Assembly (NCBI GenBank): GCA_963924555.1
Contig: OZ004587.1
Span: forward strand, 2,790,001-2,854,000
Length of the DNA: 64,000 nucleotides
Source of the DNA: Crambe crambe
Lineage: Eukaryota > Porifera > Demospongiae > Poecilosclerida > Crambeidae
Reading direction: 5' to 3'
Both the position numbers and the translations under genes were made by a program. The notes below the pieces were generated by a model. It had not been told where the DNA came from, did no database searches, and saw nothing but the letters and a program-made list of their open reading frames with translations. This document shows positions 14,601 to 25,990 of the stretch, one piece after another; the stretch's first letter is position 1, and every line of letters starts with the position of its first letter.

Positions 14601-17600
14601 GCTGATCAGCTACCACACATTTGACCATGGCTGCTCCTTGTATACTCATTCTGTTGAATGACTCCCCAGTTCAATGCTGCTGTGCTGTCATTGTGTATCA
14701 AGCAGTGACTGGCAACTTCAAGAAGATTACAGAAGTCTCGTTGAGAACATGAGCAACAGTATGTCCTGAACTCCCACCATCACTTGCTTAGGTTGGTGAG
14801 TGAAGCTTTTCGTACGCTCAGGATCTGAGGCTTCGTTTGTCATGGGGCTAAGAATTATGCCCTTCTCACTCCTTGAATCTTGTTGAATGACTGCTCAGTT
14901 GATGCTATGGTTATACCCCATTGCATTGGACAGTGGTTGGTAGCTTTTAGCTCTGAATTGTGCCCTCTATGATATATGCCTCCCTAATATCATAAAACTC
15001 GCTCCTTCGTGCAGACCTGGTACCCCTTCATAATCCTACACCAGCTAGTATCCTGCTATTATGAAGGATATGCTATTTCCTAGGATAGGAAGTCTCCAAG
15101 GCAAATTTCTACTTTCAAAAGTGTGCATAATTATTACAATGTTCAGGGAGAATAGCATTGTTTCTGTCTGCAAGAATGTGGTATCGTCACTTTTCAAGGA
15201 GATTTGTTGTTTTCATTTGATAGATGATGTAACCCACAATTTACAAGTTCGAATTCTCCAGAGCATTCTTCCTAGGACCAGAAGTGTACTCAGGCAAAAC
15301 CATCTCCTTAGTTGTAATAACCAGTAGCTTACTGCTTGCAACAGGCAACCCACTTCCTTCCTCCCCTGCTGTTAACTAATTTAATAAGCAAGACAGTGAA
15401 GACCACTGTGGTGGTATACATGGTAGGAATAGTGCGGTCTCCCTGGTATCGTTACAGGTGGCTGGTAAGTTGCAGATACACTTTTGAAAGTGATTCATTC
15501 TTCTCAAGCAGATGGCCAGCTTGTATCTGAGAAGTAAAATTAATGTTTTGAGTACTCAGTCGTAGTAATAAAGGTGTTGGTGGCACATACACGAGGCATT
15601 TTTAAAAAGAGTGAAACACACAGTTGATACCAACACACACACACTTAATACATCTTTTTGACGGTCCAATTTGGGTTCACTTCAGGAAGTGCTGGAAGTC
15701 GATTTTCTTATCTGAAGGTTAAATGGTCCACCCTCAGCTTCCACGATGAACTCTCCCCTCCCTCTTCAACATGTGCCGAGTTGGTTGCTTTGTTGATCGC
15801 TTTACTGAAATCTTCCTTGTATTCTGGTGTTCCAACTTTGGGAGAAGAACTAGCATAAGAAAACTATTCCCTAAGCAGTAAGAGTTATCCTGGAGAGAAG
15901 CAGTATGATGGCTTTGACTTGGCAAGCTAGTAATAGCATACTCTCTTATGATTTGACGTCAGAAGAGGACACGTGGTTTATTATCTCGAGCTTGGCATTA
16001 ATGGAAAATGCTTTCTCTGTCACCATTCAGTTAATGTGTATCACCATTTGATTAAAATGTATTTCTGCACTACCTATCAAGTAGCGCATTTCCTTTCAGA
16101 CTATAAATTAGCATAGTTATTAGTAACACCTCCTTCTTTCTCTCCCTTATCACAGAAGAATGGGCTACGCCTCTTCATGGAATTCTGTTATCACAGCATC
16201 TTGGATCCTTTTTCCTTCTAGACAATTCATCCGGTCCCAGTAACACCTCTTTTTGATTATTTTTGGGGGGATGTGCCCTTTTGTTCTTATATCTATACTT
16301 TTGCAACTCCATGGAAACAGTGCATAAAATCTTACGAGCTGGTGTCAAGCACACTTTATTTAAAAGTTTCAATAAACTTCTAAGATGCTTTGGTGCCTCC
16401 TGATGGATTTAAAATAAATAGCTTTGTTTTTGTACTGCCTTTCCCATTCCACCCCCAATTGTCATTTGTCCTTCGCTGTAAAAACAGAAAAGTTCAAATC
16501 CCCTTTGCTGTGTGTAAGTTTGTCACCCAAATTGGATTCCAGCATTATTGAAGCTTCTGCTGCCATCTCTGGTCGTATCTGGTTATCTTTGCTAAGAGCC
16601 GACTATGAAAACTGACACCTCCCCTAAGTTTCTTTAAGTTGTAAACATTTCACATCTAAGTCTTCTCTTTCCCACCAAACTCCCTCCAAATGTCTCCCAA
16701 GAGAATGTCCTTTCCCGGCAAAACTGCCTCTTAGATGCTTCGCTTGTACCCATAAAGTCATTTCCGACGTTATCATGGTCTCACTCAGTTTAGACATCTG
16801 GCCTTTAGCTTTGACACCCAGCCATTAATGCCTGTCAGCAGTTGTCTATCTCTTCCTGGTTTTATCAAGGTGGTGAACTTGGTTATTACAAAGAGCTAGT
16901 AGCTGTCGTCTATATAAACTGTTAGTTTAGTCAAATAAATATCACCATTTCTACGTCTTCATTTGCTAGGAAAAAAGGGGGTGTGTTAGCTGGGTATGAG
17001 GTCTCCTTATCGGTGCAGTTGAGGTCATGTGATTATGCAACTTTTAATGGGTGTGATAGAATTCGCTTTACATTTCAGCACTTTTATTTCAATGCCTTCC
17101 CCCACCCCACAAAGAGTGAAAAATAAATACCGTAGAGCAGAAATTTTTTAACGATTAATGAATGGCTGTCTCAATTATTTTTGGCCACTTTAAATTTTGG
17201 CTCACCATAATTCGACTACTAGTCTGAAAATTTGGTGTAGAAGAGATACCATTGAGAATCAAGAGACACTTGAGATGGATCTGTAATACTTTTTAATTTT
17301 GCCATACTTGGATTTGAAAATATCATGTGGAAAACTATCCACCTGACTGGTCATTTATGCTTTGATAAATTAATTCCAAACTTCTGCCGTGTACTCTATA
17401 ATGGTTAGACTACCTGATTCCTTGATCATTAGTGAGGTGTCTTTTGAATCTTAACGAGGTATCTCTTGATCATTAACGATCATTCTACTTTTAACTTCCT
17501 TGATTCTTAACCAGTTAATTTTGACCAGATCATCTCTCTGCTAGAGATTTAAATGTGAAGAAAAGAATTGAGAATAATTGCAGGAAAATTGGGCATAATG

Positions 17601-20600
17601 TGGCACTAAAAAATTTTTTGATTTGTTGCAATTTTCAAAGCTTCAGGTCCTTTGATGCCCGAGGAACAGCTCTTAGAAAACTCCAGGTAGCGTCCATTAG
17701 TGTTTTTATTTTTGGAGAATAAGCAACGTGAACATCATTTCCGGCCACGCCTGTGCACTATCAAATTGAAGTGGGTGGAGCCTCGAACTAGAGTTAGAGA
17801 GAAGCTAGTTTCTCACCTCCTGGCGCTAGTAAGTACCAACTAAAGCCTAGAAGAGAGTAACAAAGTACCGAAGGTAGCGTAGAAAGCTTAGTTAGTTGAT
17901 ATTTCCAAGTGTATAAGCTGGAAAGCCTACCTTAGTTCTGGTGATTTTCCGTGCACGAAGGTTTCATGGCTAACTAGCTAACTTTAGCGCTTCATTTGAA
18001 GCCTTTCTACTTTAGTCTAAGTTCCAAAACTTTGTCAGAAGTTTGTTCAAAGATCATAGTTTTGATCTGTGCAGAAAAAAATTTTTGTTGAATAAATGGC
18101 ATGACTCACTAAAACTGCTCCTACGTAGAAAATTGTTCTGCCACGTTATGCCCGATTTTCCTGTACCAGGTCACAATTATAGCAAATGGTCAATGATCAA
18201 GTGAGCTAGTATTTTCATGAAGTGTAGCCATGTTAACAGTGAAACTTCAAAATGTAGATGGGATATCCTTATTAATTCAGGGGGGGTTAATGTGATATTA
18301 CAAACAGTATCCTGAATATAACAGTATCCTATATAATAGTATTCTAAATATATGATTCAGGATACTAATATATTTATGCTTCAGGATACTATTATATTTA
18401 GTATCCTGAATATAGTCTTTGCATTTCAGAGAGCTAGTACGCATTTTGGAGAATCAGATTCCACTGTATTGCCGTTATAAAGATTGGCTGAAGACATGTA
18501 GGGAATATTGTATTGATGACCTCATAGTCTAAGAGCGGACCATACGTGAGAGTAGAAACACATGTTAGTGGACACACCAAAGCACTGCTTAGAAACCAAC
18601 CAGCTTCTTCCTTTTTTTAGAGCTTCTTTGCAGCTGTTCATGGGACACTTGGAAGATGTCTCATCTTCTAATCACATTATGCATGTGTGCCATTGGTGTG
18701 TGAGGTTATCATGGTTGCCTTATCTCTGCTTGAGGTGTGTTGGATTAATTTTCCCTTTCTGCTGGTGGAGGTGGTTGAATGTTGTGGGCATGTGGACTAG
18801 CGAGTGGTAGAATTTTAGTTTCATACTGGACAGTAATTACAGGGTTCAACCCCAATGTATCCCAGTATATAGGATGGTTGTTATTTTCATACTGGACAGT
18901 AATTACAGGGTTCAACCCCCAATGTATCCCAGTATATAGGATGGTTGTTAGTTTCATACTGGACAGCAATTACAGGGTTCAACCCCCAATGTATCCCAGT
19001 ATATAAGATGGTTGTTAGTTTTATGCTGGACAGCAATTACAGGGTTCAACCCCAATGTATCCCAGTATATAGGATGGTTGTTATTTTCATACTGGACAAT
19101 TATAGGCAGTGTGGTGAAGGTATTGTGTTCATGGTTATAATTTCTGTCACACAAGGTTATTAAGTTTATTAGAGGGTCCATGGTTGTCCTAAATAATGTT
19201 GTAGGGTTTACCCCTAATGTCTAGTTCAATGTGGTAAAGATATACTGTTCCATTCATTGTATCACACAGGGTGATTCAACCCATATATTGTTGTCCGGTG
19301 TTGCATCTTACCTTGAGCCCATACATTTCCATCTGTTGGTACCACTTATTTACTAATCTTGCAAAGTTTGATCAGTTTTGGCAGTTAATTCAGTTACACT
19401 CTTGAACAAGTGTCTTTGCAAACAGAAGCTCATGGTGGCAAGGAAAAACTACATAAAATTACAATTTCATGACACTAAAAATGAATAGCAAACTTAATGT
19501 ATGATGATGAACATATGGTTGCATCTCTTTCTTTTTTTTAATTATTGCAAGCAAAGTAGCCACTAAGAGAGTTGAATGTATACATCATACGTTCTACCAG
19601 ATCTGACATCATTGGCTAAAGCTTTGCTCACCACAATGCAGCTGAGGTTTATTTTTTGAGATTAAATGTGCAATTGTGGCTTTTCATTTGTCCAAAATTA
19701 TGAAATGTCAACACTGCCTTGTTATCCCAGAAAATTGATGTTGTTGGGGTTGAACCTACCAAATCAACAAAATTTAGTATATGAAATAATTTTAAGCTTG
19801 AACAAACCAGTTATTTTGACATCGTTTCAGTTACGCACTCTTTCCATTATTATAGTGTCTGACCAATAGGAATAAGGCCTGGACATTTATTACCTCTGGA
19901 TATGCACCCTTTATGTTCACTAGTCAACGTTAATTTTGCATAAAGCTTGAGTCCGTTGGATAGGATAGCTTTCCAAATAAGCTTGTACGATCACTGCTGT
20001 GTGGGATAGCTTTCATTGGTTGGATCCAGCAAGATTGTGTGTTATATCCGTTGAGTGTGGTTATGTGTGCTGGTAATGATGTTAGTGGGTTATTTAGTGA
20101 ATAGACAACAATGTGCTTCCCACCCACTCTCTGTGGGCAGGCTGACTGACTCAGGAGGAAGCCTTGTAAATGCAATGACAGGGCCCGAGTATCCATTGCA
20201 AGTACAGTATGATTAGGGGGTTAGCCTTGTGGGGAGATTTGAAGGTTGTCCTAATCAGTGGTTCCAATATAATGCTAAGCATATTAAGTCTGCTCTATTT
20301 CTCGATTCTCACATTTAATACTAACCAAATTTCAAAAAAAAAACAAAAAAAAACAGTGGGTGATTAGCTCTCTGCTGGAAAGGTTTGATGAATGGTTAAG
20401 TGAATGTGGTATATTTGGTACTAAGTCTAGTTGTAACTAGGTGGTTTCAATGGTTGCTATGTGTTGCCTTCCTCCCAAATTGTCAGTATCTTCTACCTAC
20501 CAGTGACCACACCCAAAAATTGTTTCCCTTTTAGAGATATATTTGCATTAGCTTGTAATAAGAATGAAAAGTGGTGTTCTGCCACTGCAGGTTCAGAGAT

Positions 20601-22890
20601 GGTATGCACGTGGAGTGGACAACTCCCCCCACGACGTCACAAGAACCCCACCTACTCTCCCCGTGTCTTCCTGGGAGGAGTGCCTTGGGACATCACAGAA
20701 GCAGGCCTCCTACAAATCTTCCAGGTCTATGGAAATTTGGTCATTGACTGGCCAGGCAAAGAGAATAAACACAACAGACATCCTCCAAAAGGTTGGTAAT
20801 TGGATACAGTAATCTAATAGTATACTCTAGTAAATTTTAGCATACATTCTGAATGATGAGTGGTCACCGTCTTGCTTAGGGAGTTCTTCCTATGATGTTA
20901 AACTGCTTTCTTCCACTATATGGAACAGGGTTGTCATTTCTAAAAATAACACCATGTACCAACCACTATTTGGAAAAGGGTCGTCATTCTAAAAACTTTT
21001 ATGTATGTCGTGTTGCTATTAGGTTATGTGTATCTGACATTTGACTCTGAGAAGTCTATCAGGAACTTGGTGATGACTTGCACTTGTGACATCATGGATG
21101 CATCCCAGTACTACTTCAAGGTACGTATGAAATGAAATATAATAACAAGAATAAGGGAATTATATGATTCACACATCAATATTTGCAAAACCACAAAAAT
21201 TTTGCGCTATACAGAGAACTCTCCACATTAAACATCAGCCATTTCTTGTGATGTGATAGTGTCTAGAAATGCACAGAGAACTTTGGGGGGGGGGGGGGGG
21301 GGGGGGTGGTGGTTGTGCTGGCTATAAGTAAATTGGGGCAGGCAAGCTCGAGGGATAGCAAAATGCCTCTCTTGAAACACATAACTGTGACTGTCTCCTG
21401 AAATGTTTCCCTAGGTGTCCAGTCGTCGTATCAGGAACAAGGAGGTTCAGGTGATCCCATGGGCTCTCTCTGATAGCAACTCCATCCGCTGTCCATCCCC
21501 ACGTCTGGACCCAAGTCGCACAGTCTTTGTGGGAGGTCTCCATGGACTCATCAATGCAGGTGAGTATTCCAGGCAGGGAAGTAGAGGTGGAGGGTTCTAT
21601 GGAAACCATTAACCATTTCAATTGTACTGTGGAAAATCCCTAATTTTGGACAGCTTGAAATGAAAACCTTATTCAGGATGCTGTGTGCAATAGAAGTATT
21701 AATTCACACTTGAATTAGAGATGTGGGGGGTTCTACACTAACATGGAAACCAGTGGAACCCCTGATACAAGACTGCCTGAAATGAAAACCTTATTATCCA
21801 GGACATTTTATGTAATACCTTGAATGTTAACACCTCTTTAACCTGGTCCTAAGTGTGTCCATATTATAGAACCCAATTGAGATACCTTATCATCCAGGAC
21901 ATGTACTGTGTGCAATAATACCTTCACTCTTCAATTAAGGACACATCTTTTTAATCTGGTCCAAAGTGTGTCCATATTATTCAAACTCAATTAAAGTACC
22001 CCTCTACTGCACATTTCTATATTGTCCATAGACTTAATGTTGTGGTTACTGCTTCTATTTAACTCTCTTTTAGATATTTTGGCACTGATAATGCACGATC
22101 TATTTGGAGGTGTGGTTTACGCTGGCATCGACACTGATCGCTACAAGTATCCTATCGGGTCTGGACGGGTCACTTTTGGAAACTTGAAGAGCTTCATGAA
22201 GGCAGTGAAGGCTGGATTTGTTGAGATTAAGACTCCAAAGTTTACCAAGAAGGTAATATTTTTATACCCCCTCATGTAGATCATATTTTTATACCCCTTC
22301 ATGTAGAGTAGTCCATAATTTATGCAATACTGCAAATTTCACTTCTGTTTGAATATTGAGTTTTGTATATGACCTTTGACCCTCATTTTACCACTGTATA
22401 AAATTGCAATACAAAACTTGTGTGGTAGCCCACGCAATGTTCAAATACAAGTGACACCTGCAGTATTAGAGGAAACTGTATTGCAACTTTTAATGGTGAC
22501 AGTACAAAGATCATTTGGTGCATGTATTGTATCTTGTTTTGAGGTTTTCCTAAATTTTTACATTTGAGTACTTTCACTGTGCTTAATGGGGAGGGAATTG
22601 AGGGCCAATAATATTACTGCTTCTTTTCGTGACAACCTGAACATGCACGCTTATCCCACTATGTATGTCTTGTCTTATCCCCTTCCTTTCTGTTGCAGGT
22701 ACAAATTGACCCCTATCTGGAAGATTCTCTCTGCACCATGTGCAATCGTGTGGTCGGTCCATACTTCTGTCGTGATTTCAAGTGTTTCAAGTACTTTTGT
22801 CGCTCATGCTGGCAGTGGCAGCACTCCATTGACGGCTATCAGGCCCACAAACCACTAACTCGCACCTCTAAAACGGCCCGCACAATCTGA
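1322..22890 (+). CDS. CPEB: cytoplasmic polyadenylation element binding protein (CPEB2-4/Orb2 type), 11 coding exons
   Basis: Cytoplasmic RNA-binding regulator of mRNA polyadenylation and translation. Proposed exons: 1322-1348, 1581-1665, 5007-5215, 7446-7545, 9345-9542, 11997-12224, 20591-20791, 21023-21120, 21415-21559, 22074-22252, 22699-22890. All introns are GT-AG, phases match at every junction, and the sum is 1662 nt (553 aa plus stop). Residues 1-300 are Ser/Pro/His-rich and look disordered, with no poly-Gln tract. RRM1 starts near residue 306 (RNP2 VFLGGV; RNP1 GYVYLTF, split across exons 7 and 8). RRM2 starts with TVFVGGL. Exon 11 encodes the C-terminal ZZ-type zinc domain: CTMC, further FC, KCF, FCRSC pairs, then H...H. 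The long [11 protein letters not shown]1 loop and this zinc domain are CPEB hallmarks. Exons inside the 8.4-kb intron 6 (alternative splicing) cannot be excluded. The start is the first ATG before a strong donor. Confidence 0.93.
2646..2671. repeat. poly-G tract (26 G)
   Basis: An uninterrupted run of 26 G on the plus strand within CPEB intron 2. It is a potential G-quadruplex or slippage site; its exact length is unreliable in most sequencing. Similar long G/C tracts recur at 21285-21306, 34743-34767, 34925-34943 and about 47698-47718. Confidence 0.9.
4066..4138 (-). repeat. possible tRNA-derived SINE head
   Basis: Read on the minus strand, this segment resembles a tRNA promoter region: an A-box/D-arm-like block GGTTAGAGCGTCGGCC followed about 25 nt later by a degenerate B-box-like CCCTCGAAAGG. 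A complete cloverleaf is not formed, so a functional tRNA is unlikely. A SINE head or chance similarity are the alternatives. Confidence 0.28.
5974..7125. repeat. pair of diverged direct repeats
   Basis: The block beginning CAGTGTTCTAGCCAAAGAG near 5974 and running through a CT-rich stretch and GGAATATATACACTCCCTAG recurs at 6866-6885 and 6990-7125. The second copy carries about 100 bp of extra sequence inside it. This suggests a dispersed repeat of about 160 bp. Confidence 0.7.
6358..6532. repeat. two-copy tandem repeat, ~95-bp unit
   Basis: The unit starts ACTACCTCGTCTCCTTACTC at 6358 and repeats as ACTACCTCATCTCCTTACTC at 6453. Both copies contain GCAAGCATCACATCAT and a CTTTGGA...GAGTAATT end. 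Confidence 0.75.
7266..7378. mobile_element. 113-bp TIR element (MITE-like)
   Basis: A perfect 15-bp terminal inverted repeat, GTGACAGTCGAGGGT at 7266-7280 and its complement at 7364-7378, encloses about 83 bp. It could fold as a hairpin. Target duplications are not clear (ACTC/ACTT on the flanks). Confidence 0.55.
7546..9344. other. CPEB intron 4
   Basis: A 1.8-kb GT-AG intron with no recognisable gene, repeat array or RNA. Confidence 0.55.
9665..10060. repeat. degenerate array built on GCATTCTATTGTTTAAAAAA...GTGCATTTATGTGGCA
   Basis: About six imperfect units of 55-90 bp. Each contains CATTCTATTGTTTAAAAAA, then GCTGTGCATTTATGTGGCA and often AACAGACAAAAGAGC. Unit length varies, so this is an old array rather than a clean minisatellite. 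Confidence 0.75.
10780..11080. repeat. degenerate array, ~70-80-bp unit
   Basis: Three to four units share GACTTTCAGTATTGATGGAG, an AGAATTTT-like middle and CAGTCCTATAACCTTTGACC before the next unit. Confidence 0.7.
12600..13020. repeat. ~200-bp tandem repeat, about 2.3 copies
   Basis: ACAAAGCTCAAGATT at about 12603 recurs as TAAAGCTCAAGATTC near 12803. Both units carry AATAGCAAGAACAGAA, AAAGTCACTAGAGTAGTAGG and GTAAACGATCAGTA. A third, partial unit follows after 12960. Confidence 0.7.
17581..18163. mobile_element. 583-bp element with 25-bp TIRs
   Basis: The left end, CAGGAAAATTGGGCATAATG..., at 17581-17605 matches the reverse complement of 18139-18163 with two mismatches over 25 bp. There is no coding capacity, so it is non-autonomous if mobile. 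No target duplication was recognised. Confidence 0.55.
18290..18420. repeat. AT-rich patch of AGTATCCTGAAT direct and inverted copies
   Basis: AGTATCCTGAATATA and its complement ATTCAGGATACT occur at least five times within 130 bp in both orientations, giving several possible hairpins. Confidence 0.6.
18821..19110. repeat. minisatellite, 66-67-bp unit, four full copies plus a partial
   Basis: Unit starts fall at 18821, 18887, 18954, 19021 and 19087. Each begins TCATACTGGACAG and carries CAGGGTTCAACCC, GTATCCCAGTATATA and GGATGGTTGTTA. The copies differ at only a few positions. The array lies inside CPEB intron 6. Small open frames crossing it exist only because the period is near a multiple of three. 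Confidence 0.92.
21285..21306. repeat. poly-G tract (22 G)
   Basis: An uninterrupted G run in CPEB intron 8, about 110 bp upstream of exon 9. Confidence 0.9.
21655..22010. repeat. about three degenerate direct repeats in CPEB intron 9
   Basis: Repeated blocks of about 110-120 bp contain CCTTATTATCCAGGAC, TGTGTGCAATAATACCTTCA-like text, ACACCTCTTTAACCTGGTCC and AAGTGTGTCCATATTAT. The last two units are the most similar. Confidence 0.65.
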
Positions 22891-23400
22891 ACTCTGTAAA
22901 GGTTGACCAGAATCATGCAGCATTCATCACTCACTTCACTTCAAGTTATAATTCGGTACTTCATTACTTCTGACAAAAATGGCAATAAGAAAGAAAAAAA
23001 AAGTTTAAAAACTGCACAGGCATTTAAAAAGCAGATCAATATCATAGCTACAACTTTTAACCGAACTTATTTTGAGCCTATTATGGAGAAGGAACCAATA
23101 CATTCTTATATCTGTAGATAATGTACTATTAGCACATGTATTCTTTTTATCCACAATCCGACAAAATTTTCTCTTTTTTTTTTTTTCCTCACACCCCCAC
23201 CCTCTTGGGTACAGGTCAAAGTGCACACTCCACTTAAAGGTCATAGTTTTAACCACATTTACCTTTTGTTGTTTTTTTCCCAGAACTGTATCATGATCCA
23301 TTTAAAGTCCAAAAATTTTTTTAATACTCGCTCTAGTTAATGCCCACCACTGTCACTATTTTATCCGCATTATTCTATCTGAACCTGGTTGTCTATGGCA
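22891..23400 (+). promoter_or_regulatory. CPEB 3' UTR with CPE-like U-rich motifs
   Basis: The region downstream of the CPEB stop is T-rich and contains TTTTTAT at 23154-23160 and TTTTAT at 23359-23364. These match the UUUUAU-type cytoplasmic polyadenylation element bound by CPEB proteins. No canonical AATAAA was recognised nearby, so the mRNA end is unknown. Autoregulation is only an inference. Confidence 0.35.
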
Positions 23401-23891
23401 ACCTATCCAGTACGTAGCACTTGCATTTTTTTTTCAATCTAGTAAATGCTGTAACTTATGCATAATTGGCTGTATAACTTTTGAAGTATGATTTGTGTAT
23501 TATTGCTGTAGCCTTTTTTGCTGCTATATGTAATATTTTCCAACCCTCAAAATTGGCACAGGTTGGCCACAAAATGTTTATCACATCTTAAATTTTTGAT
23601 ATTTTAATTTATTGTCTTGATTTCTATTATCATTTTTTAATCATGAAATCTACTCTTTTTTTTTTTCTTTTGTTTTTGATTGAATCGTAAATTTTAGTGT
23701 TTTGTGAATTAACATTGTTTTAGTGTATCTATCACTTTTAGTATAAATATCTGGACAGTATTTTTTACTTAGTCCCATTGTTATTAATCTCATTCATTCT
23801 AATGATGCATGCTTGAAAAAGCCTTTTGATTCCTGCCATTAATAAGTGTTGCATAATTATGCGTTGATGACCACGCCTCTTGAATGTTAAT
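23401..23891. other. AT-rich DNA, nothing recognised
   Basis: T-rich sequence that may be distal 3' UTR of CPEB or intergenic DNA; no gene or element ends were identified. Confidence 0.5.
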
Positions 23892-24704
23892 CCTGGTGTC
23901 TGAAGTCTTAGGGACCCCCGTCCCCAAATCTGTAGATATGGGGACCCCAGCCTGTTTTGTCCAGTAGACTAGCAGTGTTTTGTGCATTGGTCAGGCAAAT
24001 GTTCAGCTAGGCTCTCCCCTATTGACTGTAACCTGAGTGGTATGAAGAATCTGGGAGGTGTCAGTAGTAGCTATCCATTACTGAAGTTGTGCAAACTGCA
24101 TCAATGCTGTAGCTAGACTCTCCCATCAGACCATCAGGATGATATGTTAACTTATATTGATCAGGCAAATGCCTGACCTGCCCAGCACTACACTTATGTC
24201 TAGGGACCCCCAGCTCCTGCAGCTTTTATATCAGAAAGCACAGTTATTTTGGTAGCTAATGATATTGGTTCGCCTCCACAATACCTCAGTTGTCATGATG
24301 ATGCCTCATGGCCTCGTATTGATCACCAACTGACCAATCAGGTGACAGTTTCTGTCATAGTAGTGAATACATTTAGCTAATTTTTAACTACTATACTGAT
24401 TCATAATAAGTAGCATGTTAGCACGAGTAATGCAGGGGTAATAGTATGAGGCGAAGCCAAGTGCTGTATTTACTGCTATAATAATAATAATAATTCCGAC
24501 TCGGCTACCACCCATCCTAAGGCCAAGATCTAACATAAAAGGTGTGGATTTGATGTCTCTGTAGATTTGTGGATGAGATATCTTCTATAAACATACATTT
24601 GGGATGGGGTCCCTATATCTATGTGGGAGTCCCCATATCTACGGTAGATTTGACGGGAGGTCCCTAAAACTATGGGGTCCCCAAAACTTTGACACCGGTC
24701 CTGG
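23892..24704. mobile_element. ~810-bp element bounded by imperfect inverted repeats
   Basis: The left end (CCTGGTGTCTGAAGTCTTAG followed by GGGACCCCCGTCCCC and TAGATATGGGGACCCC) pairs imperfectly over about 60 bp with the right end (TCCCCATATCTACGG...GGTCCCCAAAACTTTGACAC). No ORF of transposase size lies inside, so it looks like a non-autonomous or decayed element. Confidence 0.45.
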
Positions 24705-25970
24705 AGAGCTCGGTACCTATGAACTATGATTGGCCATGATTAATTCGAAAAGTTGAATCAACATTAGCAATTCGGAATGTCAGGATGAAAGTGAAGGTCA
24801 AGGAAGGCTCATAGATCCAAAAGAGTGTCCAAGAGAGTGTAAGATATACATGCAAGGGCACAGCATATTTCATGATAAGAAACAAGGAAACATGCCATGC
24901 TTTTGTGTATTTTATGAATTTCCTTATCAAGTTTCCTATCGCCCAACGATTCCTGGAAAGTTGAATCGACATTCTATCACAGATGCTAATGCAAGACCTT
25001 AACACTATTCATGTTCAGTTTACCCAAAGTCATTGTCCTGTCAGATCCTGAAACTATAGCTACGAAAATATGGTGGAATGTGACGATTGTTTGAACTATG
25101 ACAACTTCGATCATGCAAGTACTAATTGAGATATCTATTATAGCAAGCATCTTCAAACGACTATACTAGAGTCATTCATGCCTAGGATAAAATGACTCAT
25201 AATTCCAGTCACTGAGTTATTCATGCCTATAGGCTCCCCTTCCATGGCTATACAATGTGCTGTAGACAAAAAAAAATTATTGGGATGGTGAAAATTTTAC
25301 ACTACCTGAACATAATTAGCTATGCTATAATAGACAGAGACATGCAGCCTTGCTATAGGATGCATGATCTTGACTCAAGGAGTTATTTCCTCCTAGGTAC
25401 AAACATTAATTCACTCATTGGACAATTCCACAAGCAACTCTGTGGTAGCTGTAGTGTTCCTCAGCATGATGATTTTGCAATGAACTGGGACTTGTGAGTC
25501 TTTTTCCAGGCAGACTAGTCAGAAATGACTGGGGAGTCAGTCACTCAGACCTACATATAAAATTCTCTAAGTTTTGGTTGCCAAAAATTGAAGGGAGAGC
25601 TGAATGAGACCTACTCTTTCTTGTTCACACTGGTGTCTTTGTACTAATCTGTGAAGAGTTTAAAAAAACATTTTCTGAATTTGGTTATGGTCAGTTTAGA
25701 AATACAGTCTGCCACAAAATGAATTCTTCAAACAAGAATACGAAGACTAATTATAACAATGCATCAAAATAACATTATAGAAATAGGATACCGATATAAC
25801 TTATAAGACTCATGATACAACAGTTACAACTTTAATACTATACTGGATCACATGGAACAGCCATAGCTAACAGAAGTTGGAACAAATTCATAAAAGCAGC
25901 ATATTAATTAAGCTAATAAAAAAAAGCAACGGAATTCACTAATAAATTTTTAAACGGAATTCAATTTCTA
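24705..25970. other. intergenic DNA downstream of the channel gene
   Basis: No coding, RNA or repeat feature could be supported here. The open frames are short and unremarkable. Confidence 0.55.
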
Positions 25971-25990
25971 CGTGCATGCACATGGGACTG

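Larger units (their letters stand above)
12225..20590. other. CPEB intron 6 (8.4 kb)
   Basis: The largest intron lies directly upstream of the RRM-coding exons, where vertebrate CPEB2-4 genes carry alternatively used small exons (family knowledge). It contains a roughly 200-bp repeat at 12600-13020, a TIR element at 17581-18163, an AT-rich palindromic patch at 18290-18420 and a minisatellite at 18821-19110. No small exon could be supported by eye; RNA data would decide. Confidence 0.55.

Noticed and set aside
18821..19110. CRISPR-like regular repeat
   Set aside because: Units are contiguous with no unique spacers and the host is eukaryotic; it is a minisatellite.
18562..19181. Several open frames across 18.6-19.2 kb on both strands
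   Set aside because: They are by-products of the 66-67-bp minisatellite.
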